A DNA stretch of 35,930 nt. Origin: Tieghemiomyces parasiticus. Its lineage: Eukaryota; Kickxellomycota; Dimargaritomycetes; Dimargaritales; Dimargaritaceae. The notes under the pieces are model-generated. The model did no database searches and was not told the origin of the DNA. It saw nothing but the letters and a program-made list of their open reading frames with translations. Below, one piece after another: positions 10,151 to 23,700 of this stretch; position 1 is the stretch's first letter; every line of letters starts with the position of its first letter. The translations under genes and the position numbers were made by a program. The stretch lies in assembly GCA_027575765.1 (NCBI GenBank), contig JANBPT010000436.1:1-35930 (forward strand). Reading direction: 5' to 3'.

Positions 10151-13100
10151 CGCCCGGAGCTCTTTCACCGCCCGCCTGGCCATTAAGCAGACCGGGCCTG
10201 AGCGGGGGGGGGTTCTGGGCCGTTAGGAGAAGAAGAGTGTGAATGGGGGAAAGACGCCACAGCCTCCAGCGTCCGTCTCGCATACTGACGGCGGGCAGTA
10301 ATATAAGAATGGGAGACCATGAAATTCGGTCCATGGTCACCTAGCGCCCTGAGCACCACCCCCACTCATAGATGGGTACGATGAATAATGCTGCGGTGTG
10401 TCTCCCCCCCTCCTCATCTCCCCTCCCTCTGGCCACTCACCACGCCGCCCCTGAATTTCGCCGCGTGCTCCAGCCAATTAAACGACTCCTGCTTCCCTCC
10501 CATCACCAACCCCCCCCCAGCTCACCCTCTCCCCTTTACTTCTCCCAACCGACCCGATGACGCTATGGGTGGGCAGTGTCGTCAGGGTCACGGATGTCCT
10601 CACCAGGACTAGGGTCTGCCGAATCAGAAGTCCCTGGGTAGCCAAGGAGAGGACTGCAGTACGAGAGCGAATGGGTCACTTCAACGTCACAGGCCGCGCG
10701 GGTAAGAAGCGTGCCATCGATAACTGCAACCATGACTACAGGACAAGCAGTACCAGCAAGCGACCGGACGCGGGCTCGGTAGGGCGCAGGGTGGTTTACC
10801 AAGACAGTTCACTCAGAAAGCCGAGGCGGGGAGTCGCGGGATCCAGGCCGGCCCCATCCGGCAGTCACACGTTTTCTTGGGGAAGGGTGTCTTTACCCAT
10901 GCCAGGCCCAACCAGACCTCTCCGTGTCCCGCCGACACCCCCCCCCCCGATATAGAATCACCGGTTGTGAGTCTGCACCTGGCCAGCCTTGAGACCCGCC
11001 TGTCGACCTCTTACCTTCCCCCCATACCCCACCTGAACTCTCCCGATGTAGAGAGGGGGGACGGTAAACTGGTTGGTATTGTCCAGACGAACCCCAAATG
11101 GAATTACAAATCAAAAATAATCTAGTCCAAGGGGTGTCGTGAGGCCCGCGCTCGACGCGACCCCAGACACAGCAACGGCTGGAGGAGATCGGAACGAGGA
11201 GGAGAGACATGGTGCAAGCCCCCCTCCCATGGTAAAAGTAAGAACCGATGCTGCGGAATTTGGAGGGAGAGGGTAGGGTAGGCAAGGGTGAAGAAGCACA
11301 CGCAAAGGTGGGTACTAGGTATTCGGCCCGGTCCCTTTCCGCCAAGGTAGCTGGGGAGGTTGATCCTGCCTACGCCCTGCTAGGGCCGGGGCCGGCTCGG
11401 CGCCGAATGCCGGGGAGTCTTGGAAGAACCTCCTACTCACTAGACCATTCGTGAACTCCTTCCCTGTACGGAGCTGCTGCGGCGCCAGCGGAGGTCAACA
11501 GCCAATGTGGGCGGAAAAAAAACCTTAGCAGTCGGAACGTAGTGTACATCCGACGTTGGTAAGCACACCTGACAAACGTGATGGCGAAAAGTGCTAAAAG
11601 GGGAGACAGGGATGAGCGAATTGTACCGGTAAAGGCGAACTACGGGAGCACCAGCCAGACGCATTGACTGGTGGTGGCTGCCCATTAGTAAGATGCCTGC
11701 GCCAAGGCCCGCGGATGAAGGGTCGTTAGTAACCGCAAGATCGACCCTTAAGGCCAGAAAATGTAGGGTCATTCGTGATTCTGTCGGCTATCTGACCCCG
11801 GTCTTATCAACAGCCCACTGAATAATGGCAGGTGTCCTGATGACGCATTTTTTTTTCACTTCCACCTGCACCGCACTGGACACAGAACCTGGAGAAGCAA
11901 GACAAGATACGACCGCGCTCGCATTAATCCCCCAGTGAATGGGGCTAGTCGGTCAGCTGGGGCCTATGGCTGATTGGGAATAATGCGGCTTCTGCTGCAT
12001 ATCCGCCGTGGCCTCGCACTCCCCCCCACCAACACCACCTGACCATAGCCCCAATGCACCATCCAGGACCAATCGATTCTTAGAGCGGAGTTGGGGTCGG
12101 ATGGGGGGGGGAGGGATTGGCCCAAAATAGGAATAAAAATACCAAACTAATTTAGAAGAAAAAGAACCATCCAAGCGATCGAGACGGGGCTAGTGACAGA
12201 CACACAATACAGCCAGACGCCAAGCCCCAGCCTTGTCACCTGGCATGTGATGCGTGGTATTCACTGCCCGACAACCTCTGTGCCATCAGCCAAAGAGAGG
12301 AAAAGGGGGGAGCCACAACAAAAGCCATGCGTGACAGGGAGCCGGAGGAACAAGGTACGGACGGACGGTCCTGACCAGGATCGGAGGGTCGCTAACAATA
12401 GCAGCCGGAGAAGGTAAAATAGGACTGCGCAGCCAAAGAGGGTAAGTCCGGGTGTCCAAAGCGGACCTTTCGGGCCCGGTGGGTGGCGGCGATGTAGCGT
12501 GGGTGGCTGAATGAGGAGAGGCCCCGCGCGCTATCGAACGGGGTGGCAGTACCAACCGACCGATACGCGGAGGTGACTTGTACGCGGTCGGACCGCACCA
12601 CACTGCGAATGAGCGAATGGTAGATGTCGGCCACTGTCTCCTATGCCTTTGCAAGTGCCGCCGCTGCCGCCTTTTTCCCAGTGCCGCACGATTAGATGAC
12701 AAGTGTCGCTCAACGGCCCAGTCTTTCTCAAAGATATCCCCGTATCCATCGGCACCGAGGACCCGCCAACACAGGACTGCCTTTATTATATTTCTATTTT
12801 ACACTCCCTTCATCCCATCCTCGACCCTACCAATATCCTCGCCCCTCGCAGCTAAACCGGAACGAATTGGCCACGCGTACTCTCTGCCTTCCACCTATCT
12901 CGCCATACCCTTCTTAGCGGCGTGGCCCGAGGTGAGAGGGTAAACAATTACCCTTCGGATCCGTATTACTTAAAGCGGCGCGGGATAGCACTAGGGAGGA
13001 AGATAGTACCATCCGCCGATCATTTGGAAGGACAGGCAGGGAACGCTGGCTCGAGAAGGTTGCAAGGTGTTGCAGGGCTCAGCGTCCCACGTGGACTATC

Positions 13101-14518
13101 CGCGATTTCCACTGCATCGTTCCCCTACGCCAAGGCCGATGGAGATTAGTAGTAAGTAGAGAAGTTGTACAGTTCTCGGCTGGACCGCGCACAGGAACTG
13201 CGGTAAATATGCCGTATTGATTGTGGAGAGGGGGAAGAGATACATTAGGAAGAGATTGGGTGGGCTGAGAGTTGGCAATGCTTGATGGTAGTAAGCTGTG
13301 GGACGAGAGGGAACAGTATGGACAATCAGAGCCAATGAACGCACAGCATAGCAGTCCCACAGCTCGGTACGCTAAAAATAGCGTTGAAAGGGACTTGCGT
13401 ATGGCGGACAGTGCAGGACCTTGTGGGGTTGTACCTGGGGTGACGAAGCCTAGCGGTAGTGGGTAAAGGGAAGCAAGCGCTAGAGTGTAAGGGCAGGGCC
13501 ATACCGGACGACCATCGGGCTTTATGGTGGCACCCAGTCTTTCGTCGTATGCCTCCTCCCCGTGTCGTTCTACCCTTCACCCTCCTGTTCTATCCAAGGC
13601 CGATGGTTGTACTCATAGAACAATGCGTTCGAGACGGGGGCGCCAGGTCCTGGGCACCGGTGGGAACTAGGAAGCCTTTGTGTCACCGCTGCCATCATTC
13701 AATGGCCTAATTGCCGTAAGCCAAAGGATGACCAAAACGTTAAGTAGGAGCCCGAGGAAGGAGGCTACGACTGTCGCCATTAAAAAAAAAGAAAAAAAGA
13801 TACCAGCGAGCACACCATTACAAAGCCCCCGTGGGTCGATTTGAAAGCTGCCAGGCAAAGTGGGGGTGGGGTGATGGGAATATGACTAACGGACGACACG
13901 AACATGGAATGGGGGCGTTCTGGCCGATGTGAGTTACACACACATACATCCCCAAAAGGCATTAGAAATAGATATGGAGTAGGGGTGGTCGAGAGGCGCG
14001 ACACCCTCCGTCCCTAGTTCCTAAGCCCCAATACCCACGTCAGCACGGCTGCAAAATATTAGAGACGAGAAACACATCAGCGGCAAACTAATGCCGGCCC
14101 TTCATGTTACACTTGGCAATATATACCTAGTTGAAAGGGGGAGGGCTGCTTAGGAAGCGGCTGAGGTTATTTGCACGGAAAGGCAATGTCAGCAAAAGAA
14201 AAAGAAAAACATGATGGCCAAGGATAAGCAAAAGCCATACGTGCTGTAAGCAGGGCTGCTTGCGCAAGTCGGTACTATCTACTTCAACGCCGAAATTTAG
14301 TGGAGGGAGGAGGGGAGATGCTGGCACCGTGGCAACTGTGCTGTACCTCCCCAGGTTTCTCATTCTAACGACTTGCCCGTCGTACTAGACCGATGGACAA
14401 GTTGGGGATTCCACTAAACAGAGCGTCGCTGGAAAGTTCAACCAGGCGCCTATGCCATTCCATTTCACCAATAGAGCCATTATTTTGTGACGGTGATATA
14501 TATGGTGAAGGGGAATGG

Positions 14519-14537
14519 GTGTGTGCGTGTGTGTGTG
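14519..14537. repeat. Imperfect (GT)n microsatellite
   Basis: GT dinucleotides with one GC interruption, read directly. Confidence 0.85.
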
Positions 14538-16742
14538 AAGGTATAGAGAGTAAATGCCCTAGTTCTAAATACCGTCCCCATACCTGCCGGCCGAAATATT
14601 TGATGTCGGCTCAGTAACGAATCGTAGCGAGCCAGTCCGCCCGGGCTGTCCAAAAAACTATGGCATTGGCCCATTTTTCAAAGGCGCGAAAGAGTATCTG
14701 GGCTGCAAGGTATTATTATCCTCTACCCCACAAAGGTTACTAGAGTACCACTGCAGTAGAATGATAAACGGTCCTGGCCCTTTTTCCTCTTCCATTCTAT
14801 CATATCTAGACATCCAAGGAATATAATGGTAGGCGTACCAATGACGACAGCCTCCTCTAAGAAATAAGCTGCTACTTCTCGGCTCCGAAAAACCCTTATG
14901 AGCTGAGGTACAAAGAGATGCCCGCTTGGTTTCTGCAATCTAAACGATGTGGCCTAGCCTCCGATATTAAACGTATTCGCAGATATACGGGCTATACTAG
15001 GGAGATTGGGTGCAAAAAAAAAAGAAGAAGCAAGCAAAGATGGGATTGGCGCCGGAAAACAAAGGTGGGAAGGTGGCCGTGTAGGTAGGCAGCGCTGATA
15101 GAGTCGACGGGAAGATGATAGAAATCGGAAGGTAAATATGAAGGAGGCTCCTCTGTTCAGGACCTAATACGCACGACGATGTGCCGTGTGTTTCGTCCAT
15201 ACCAACCAATCGTGGTAGTAGCGTAATGTGTAAAAAATCCTGCCCGAAAGAGGCTTACTATTTGATGCCCCGGTCCAATCGGGCCATCGGGTCCAACATT
15301 TCTCACTTCACCGGTTGGTGGGACGCGGACCTGAGGCGTAAAAAAAGGCACTGGGAGAAGAACTGGGCAGAAGAGAGGTGCCTCTTCTTCTCCCAACAGG
15401 TACTTGCGTAGAGCCAGGGTAGAGGTCACCAGTAAGGGTAGTCACCAGAGCCAGACACACATTAAACATAACATAAAATCGCGCCTAGGGAGACAATGGA
15501 AGCCCATTCAGCCGATACGGAGCTCTCACTATCATGTATACGATGGAGGGCATTCTGTGGGGCCATTATTGCGGACCGTACAGAGGGGAGGAGGAGGAGA
15601 ATCAGATAGACCAAATCTCAAAACTCACCAGGTTTAGGTTATCGGGATGCGCGGCGTAGTAAACACAAGTTGGGCCAGCGGGGGAAGTGTGGGGAGTAGA
15701 TCTCAGGAGACAGAATAGCTGCCTAACTCTAGAGCGTTGCCAAGAACAGCGGTATGGTGCTGAAGCCGCCTTAAGCAGGCAAGGTATGTGTGCAATGGCC
15801 CTGGAAGTCGGCGGCAAACATTGGAGCGCGGCTAATCGATGGTGGGCATGGGTGGCGAGAGAACGACAAGTGGCTTACACGCATCGAAAAGATCAAATAT
15901 GCCAGATATATTGCTATAATACTATTGGATTTAGGCTTCTTCTTTTTTTAAAAAAAATGGGTGGATGATCGTGATGCTTGTGGTGCAGGCCAAAAGTCGG
16001 GGGAGGCGGAAGAGAGTTTAAACAGCGGGCGGGGGAGCAAGGTGGCAAGGATGGGGGAAAAGAAGAACGGCTAAGTAAAATTCGTACGGTCCTGAACTAA
16101 TCTGATTAGCCCCGACAGGTAACGTCAAGGACTTTTTCCTCCACCGGTCTTCTCTATGGGAACCCGCGAATGAAAAGACGGTAGTGGGGAGTCCGCAGCA
16201 TAGACAAGTCGCCACCGGCTGGCGCCCTTCTCGCTAGCTTGCATTACCAGGACGCTCCCTTACCCAGAAGTAGCGAGGGAAGAGGGTGAGATGAAAGACT
16301 GGGCGGCTGCTCGGGACAGATGGAGAGGGTCAAAGCCAGGCAATCTCGGTTGGGAGAGATTAGATCGTCCTCTCCTCCTTCAACCTTACAATGAATTAAC
16401 CAGTCGACGCCTCTTATCCAAGTGCCTATGTCTCTCCAGTGCTAGCGGATACCACGCTGATCAATCAGCAAGTCTATGATGAGGGAGGGAGTGGGAGGAT
16501 TGATCGATGGCTAAGGCGGCAATTTCATCCTCTAAGCCTGTGCGCCGCACCGTCCACTTTTACCAATACCATTTCTGAGCTCTGTATCTAGGCTTTTTTT
16601 TTTTTGATATTTTATGAGTCCAATGGGGGAGGCGGCGGTTAGTCAGTTGAAACCTACCGGCCCTACTATCTCCTTAGCCAGTTCTACCATGGGCGGCTGC
16701 AATCAGGCGGGATCGTCCAAATTGTCCTATAGCCCTTGTCAA

Positions 16743-16756
16743 TGTGTGTGTGTGTG
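16743..16756. repeat. (TG)7 microsatellite
   Basis: Perfect TG run read directly; a CA run on the same strand lies at 16914-16923, about 160 nt away. Confidence 0.85.
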
Positions 16757-19700
16757 CTTGAATATATTTAGGGAGATGGGGCGAGAGATGCGGGGAATTA
16801 GCCAATCCCAGAGGAAGGAAACGAAATGATTGCTTGATTCTCCAGGGACATGTCAAGGGTATGTATCGTGTCAGTACGCCTACGTACCTGCTCACCAGAC
16901 ATGTATGAGTGCGACACACACACGCACATATATTCTCTTTCTCATTCTCTTTGCGAGCCAGGATGCCGGGGAGATGTCTGGTACATATCTCGGTTTCCGA
17001 CAGCTCACCAGGGCTCTGAGGAGACTACAAGCGTGGCGTCAAGCAAGTATGATACCTGTAACACATACTGCCCCTCCACGCAGGACAGGTCGGGAGATTG
17101 TTCCAGGGGGGAGTGAGGAATAACCCGGTAATTTGAAACCACTGTCATAGGACTTTCCAATGCTCATTACACCCGGGAGGCTTCAAGGCCTGGCGGAAAG
17201 GGTCAGTCGACAGTCGACGGGCCCATCTGAGACCAGGCGTAGAAGGAAGACGAATGAGATATGAGGGATCCTGCTTAAATATTATCTCTTAACCTGAATA
17301 GTCTATTTTAGACTACTTAGCCAATTGTTTACTAAACTCAATGGCGCGATGCTAAGTTTTTTTTTCCAACCGGAAAACCAATAAATTCCTTGATATTACG
17401 AGGGCTGTTAGGCCGCATTCTCAGATAGTCGGCCCAATTAACCGAGCGGAAGACCAATTAATCGTTCTCTCTAATATATTTTTTTACACAGCCCTCCCGT
17501 ATTGTACACCGCGTCGTAGGCCTATACATAACAGCGACGGAAATGTCCATAAAGGGGGTCATATTGTAAGGCCTAACAGGTCTGCACCTGTCTGAGGCTT
17601 GCAAAAAACAACCCGGCCGTGGCGGTTGGGCAGTACATATTCATGCCGATGAAGCATCCGGCACCGTCCCTAGTTCTCTCCTTTCACTTTCATATGTTTC
17701 GACCCCCAGCGCATTAGAATCGCAAAACACCACCCAAGGGCTGTTAGTTGACGCCAAGGCCTCGATGCCATGGCATTCATGAAAAAATAATAATGACCTG
17801 CAACGTGAGGTACGGGATGCAAACTCGGTACACATCAAATAATAATAATGTTATTATACGGGAGGAGGGCAAAGAGGAACCAAAGCTCGCGGGCGGGGAA
17901 CTCCCATGTATGGGCAGCTTGTAAAAGTGCAACAGCGTAAACGAGAAAAAACACACACACGCATATAAGAGTGCCTATGCGGAATAAGCACGACAGACGT
18001 GGGTAAGTTGGACAGGAAAACCGAGTCGCCGATGCATTTATGTAGGGGCAAACAGTACGAAGTAGAAGGTACGCCATCTCCACATGGACCGTCGATGGCC
18101 GGACCTACAGCCCGCCACTGGCCAGCGTAGAGTAGGAAGAGACGAGGGCCTATGCAGAGTGGGAAAGCCAAACGGGGTGCGGGGGAGGGGGGTGAGAATG
18201 AGGTGGAAGCGCGGAGAGGAAATCGGGGCTGCAACGAAAGGGTATGGGGGCGGTGGCGGAGGGACGGGACAGTTAGGGATACGAGACTACTGGTCACCCT
18301 AAATTATGGTAGACAGATATACCAGGGGGAAGAGTGGACTAAGGGTAAGGGTAAATCAAGACTCCCCCCCTCTGACAGGTAATTCCGAAGCCTTGTCGGT
18401 CCATGGTTACATAACGTAGCTACATGATTCCTCGCTGACCTGTCCGCTCGACTCACAACCTCGCCACAACTGCCGGAGCTGGCGGGAAGGGGGGGAAGAA
18501 GCAGGAAACGGGCGCGCCTCCAGCAACGTATGAGGAACCTCTAACCTCCGCTACAGGCCCAATGGATGGGACCCCTCTCCCTGTCCTCCCGGTCCATCAG
18601 ACCATGATCTAAAGGCAAATGGTGAGCCCACAGATCGGAGGCGTCAACAAGGTTAAAAGATAATGCGAATCGCCGGGGAGCATCGATGGGTAGTCCTGGT
18701 CAAGTAGAGTTCTAAACGAACCAAAAAACCCATCCACATCTACACACATACAGGGGAGGGAGGGGGGAGGCGCTGCAGGGGAGGCTAGATAGGAAGGCGG
18801 GAAAGAAGAAGGCCATGAAAATGGAAGGGCCCTGTAGGTCACATGGGTTACACGGATTGACCTGGCCAGGCCAAACCTCCCGATCGTGATCAGACCACCG
18901 ACGAGTTTCGGCCTTAACCTAGCTTCTTACGCATCGTTTGCGTACGGATCCTGGGAAGGACGGTGGGTGAATACGCGCGGACTAGGTGGGCGATAGAGAG
19001 TGGGCATGTGGTCATGACTCCCGATCTTTCTCACTAACCACTAGTTATGGGTGACACTTGTTCATGTAAAGAAGCCGAAAGGGAAAGTAGGAGACCGGGG
19101 GGGGCATCTCGGTAGCCTCGCGCTTAATATCTCTTACGTTGGAACTGAATCGTAAATGTTGCCGGATGCTTACGTTTCAAGGCACTCACATTTTACTGAT
19201 ACCGAGAGACAAGGTGTAATCCTGTCTGGTTAAAGGCCTAGATGTCCGATGCCTCACTCGCCTTCCCTAAACACATGGGGAAGGGTATTAGAATAAATAG
19301 GCCTTATTATTGTCAAAAACTGACAGCAATCCGATTGAGAGCCCGGCCCTCCTCCACTGCCTTACACCTTCGAGCTGTAGGGGGGCCTGGCGCACAATCA
19401 TTTAGAAGCGATAGTTTTTGTTGGACCACGTACGTGTGGAGAAGGGCAGGGGCAGATAGAGATGGAGGCTTCAAACTGGTTTAGCCTGTCGCCTAATGGG
19501 GTTGATCAGTCATTTCAGGAGACGACCGTCTGGCATGGTCAATTATTTGTGGATCTTGTACCGGATCAGCCTCTTCTGTACTTTAGGAGAGTGACAATCT
19601 GATATCTGTCGCCTGGCTACATTTCCCTTATAATCTCTACTCTTACCCGCACACTCACCCACACCCACAATGTCACTCTTGACCCAAGAGGGATTCCGTT

Positions 19701-20760
19701 GTTTGCCATGGAAGGGTGATTGAGGCCTTGTACTTGGAAGACTGCAGTGTATTGATAGGACCCTTGCAATTTTCTGCACTCGGCTGACTCGATGTGCTCT
19801 ATGGGTTGGGTAGTGAGCGGTGGGATATTCTGTCGCGGCATTGGGTAAGGGTTTCGTCCATTCTTTTGTCACCTTCTACCCTTAGCATCTCCGTGTTTTT
19901 TCCAAATAATTTCTCTTCTGGGGTCTCTGTTTATATTGTCTCTCCGTTTGAGTCCCTAGACACCTACCCTCTCCCCATTTTACCCCACATTGCCACGTCA
20001 ATAGGTTACCGTAGCAGGCGCATGACCAAGTCACGTCCTTACCCTTGCAGTGATGTGAAGCAGTGGGTAGCGTAAGCTAAGGAAAGAAAGTGCGTAGCAG
20101 GTGCAAGGGCGCCATTGCAACGAACTGAACCAGATGAAAAGGTACATCATAGCCCACTCTCCCCCTAGTGCATGGGGCAGTCAAATCAGGGGCCAGCAGG
20201 AGCAACGTCATGTCGTAATTGCACGACAAATTAAGCCACTACCAGCGTGCCTGTCACACAGCTCTGGGCTTATCGCTATCACCATCGCCCTCGGCTGCGA
20301 TCCTAAACGCGCGTCACGGTCGATCCGGGGCGTCTGTTAGACTACGTAGAAGCGGTGTAAGATCGAGAGGTAGGATTACCGAACATGCCGGCGGCTTCTG
20401 AGCGATCCATTAGCGTTGTGAGGTACTAAGCGACGGGGGGACTTAAATAAACGCTCGTAGTTAACGTGATAATGGGGAGCGGAGCGAGTCGTCTCTCATC
20501 TAACGGCCTATCCGTTGGATGGTATGGGCCTAGGTAGGGATGTGCCCGTACAGGTATACACGCATAAATGACGTCGTAAGCGAAGGTCAGATGCCCCTAA
20601 CCCATCCCCCCACTCATATTTCATTTTGTTACACCCCTCCCTCCTTATATCCAACCTGAGACTCATTCTATAGTGAGAGTGCCGAGGAACCCTCCCCCCT
20701 CCCTAGAGGAGGGCTAGTCGCAACCACCTACCATACAAAGTACTGAAACCAGACTATTAC

Positions 20761-23700
20761 TCCTTAAGGGAGTTGTTTGAACAGTCTACTATAATGACGA
20801 CTGCTGGCTGGCGAACTACAACGGGCTGGACGGTGTCTAGCTATAACGGTCTGGAGTTTGGCCTGGCGGGTGTGAAGGTGTCACAGAACGCCGCCCTCAT
20901 CTACCGGCCGTTCCTGGCGTCAATCATCGCAAAGTGTAACGGCACACGTCTCCGGTACCCTACCTAGCTTACATTATTGGCGTGCACCCTAGGAGTAAAC
21001 ACCAAATAATGTGGTATATTAACCTAAAGAGGGCACCATAGTGAGGGCCACATATTCCTCGCATCTAATGGTAGGGGCGGAGGGGGCAAAACTGAACCAG
21101 ACAAACGGGACGTGTCCGTTTCTTCCTTGGCTGTAATACGGTAAGCGAGAGGGGTGTCTTCTACCAATAATAATAAGAATAATATATGAATCCAATACCT
21201 CAGACGATTATTTGAGGGGTCAGGCGACCTTACCACGGGGCCAAACCCCACCGGCTCGGCTTTTTACTGCTCCCACCCCTCTCCCTTTGGAGCATGGGTG
21301 ATAGATTAGCCTCAATGACGGTAAGCTTGGGCGAAGTATGAATGATATCGAATACACATTTGGATTGTCGGCTGAGGGGATGCTGAACCAGAAGTGTTAG
21401 CGCCCATGTCAAGCTGCATAATACCCTCTCCTCTATCTCGATAAACCTACGCCCAGTTCACTTTAACCCCCGTATCGCGCAACGATGTATAGGCCCTGCT
21501 TTGCGAAATATGAACACCAGCAAACCGTTTAACTTTTTCAGAATCCCACTAGTAGTTTCCACCACCACCCGCCTCCCTCCCCCCAACGATCGGCATCTGC
21601 CTTATCATGACTTCCTTGTGACTTCTGGTACCCGATCACATATATTGTGAGGCATGAGGAAAACTCTTAAAAAACTCCCTAATGTAAGGGGTGGGCTGGT
21701 TGTGCCGAGGCCTTGGCATTTGTAATACTGTTTAATTGTCGGTGCACCTAGGTCACTAGACAACAAACACGGGCTTGATTGCAAGGAAATTCCATTGTGG
21801 TGTTGCCATACGCCATCTCATTTTGAGTAGTTGAGGAGGGTGAGTTAGTTTGCGCTTTTCCTCACGCATCTCCGTCTTAAACTTTCCCAACTATTAAGTA
21901 GTAGCAGCATGCGTGTCAGTCCCCTCCATGCAACAAAGTACTACAGGGTATCCATTGCTGGGTAGCTTTAAAGGTTTTTATTATTGCTGTAAGCACAGTT
22001 TCCACCTACGGATTGTTTACGGTTGGGTTAGTCGGCACATGTAAAGTGCCATCCATCTCATTTCGTCCCTAATTGACACGGTGGCGTCCCAGATGTCGCC
22101 AGAACAAAGCTCTAGCCAGGCACTGTTTGCTTTCTAAAGTACCCACGTTAACATTGCCTATTGGAAAAGAAACGGATGACATTCAAAAGAACCTCTGCGA
22201 ATGTCTCACCATCACGCCAAAGTTCTGATACCGATACTAATTTTTAGGCCTACTTTCAGGATGTCCCACTGGATTGCCATTACATTTCCGGTGTTGGATT
22301 TATAAGCTGGCGCTACGGTGGTTCCCGTGTCGCTACGCCTCCTACCTGCCGCATACCACCATTTCTAGCTTATTCTTAGCCCTTTGAAACCTGTCACCCG
22401 GTCATCATCCCAATGACCTAATGACCGTCTCACCAGTGCAACCTGCCCCGTTATGCGGTCGGCTTGACAGTTCGGTCGCTTGGCCGTTATTATGAAAGAA
22501 GGACCATGCTTAGCATTGATTCTTAATCTCCGTAAGGTATCGTTGTGGCTATCTTGGTGTGCTATATGACCTGGTAAATAAGTGTCAGGTGGGCTGTACG
22601 GAAAAATATTAATAGAAGATAAAAGAGGGACATGTCCTCTTGTGTCTAGGCTCCCTGTCATGGATTACTAGGCGGTGGAGGTAGAGTAGTGTGGCAAGCT
22701 GATACTACATTTTCTTCTCCATTATTTGAGACCAATCCACCCTCATTCTTTACCACGTTGGCCCTTTTCGGTTAGCTCCAGGGAATGGAGAGGCGCTCGA
22801 GTCGACATGTCGGGGTTTATCGCCACTCTACGCCCACGTCTTGCACTCCAATATTCCCCCTTACATCACAGGGAAAGGGAAGAAGGGGGAATGATCCTTT
22901 TACTGCCATTCTAACAAGCCAACTAGCAATGCTGGTACCAGTAATTCTCCGAAAGTCACTGTGCCCTCGGGGTCCTTGACCTGCATCCCGCTGCTCCGCT
23001 GCTCCTGACGCACAACATTACCTCATTATAGTTTCCATAAATGGAATTATTCAAGGGTGTGGGCACCGATCTCCCAGGCGCGCGCATCCTGTTTGCCCTA
23101 GTTACCCAGTCCCAGATGTTTAGTTCCTTAAAAGGAGGGAGCGATGGCCCAATTCTCGGAGATTATCGTTGGGAGGCAAGGGGAGTCAAGCATGCCGAAA
23201 CGGCCATCTGCAATCCGGTTTATAGCGACTATTGTAGGAGTACGCCAGACTGAGGTAATCGTTAAGTTCATTCCTGCAGCCCCTCAGGGTGCGTTGGACA
23301 AGTCAAGAAATGATGGCGGTGGAAATGCCCCTCTGGGGTAAGATAAATTGGCCCCGGCGCCATTACCATAGGCCTCAGCGAGTAAGATTTCCCTGCGCTG
23401 GCGTGTTATAGCTGGAAACGAACGTGGTAATTGGGTGGACTCCGAGAGCCCTTAAAGTGGTCGAGCAACCCACGTTTACGTACAAGGCCGACGATGGTGA
23501 AAACATGTGGCTCGCATTTTGTCCCCTCCCTTCCTCTTTACCTACCTGTTGGGGCTGGGTCGCTTTAATGAAAGGGCCGTTTAGTGGGACTCAACGGGTT
23601 ATGGATGCCGTGGATGCTGTGGATACTGTTGACCTTAGTATGATGACCGACCGGGAGCTGGCTAGTATTTGCTGTGGGACCAGAGAAAGGGGGAGTCGTT

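Larger units (their letters stand above)
10151..20760. other. Long gene-poor stretch
   Basis: I read all frames and recognise no protein family, tRNA, rRNA or transposon here. Open frames rarely pass 140 codons, overlap on both strands, and show no conserved motif or consistent codon preference. Present are C and G homopolymers (for example 10938-10948 and 12104-12112), poly-T at 16584-16594, GT runs at 14519-14537 and 16743-16756, and a small perfect hairpin (AGTCTA, three-base loop, TAGACT) near 17299-17313. Genes made of many short exons, or non-coding RNAs, could be present and missed. Confidence 0.5.

Noticed and set aside
11359..11371. GGTTGATCCTGCC, the conserved 5' start of small-subunit rRNA
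   Set aside because: The match ends after 13 nt and no further rRNA sequence follows on either strand.
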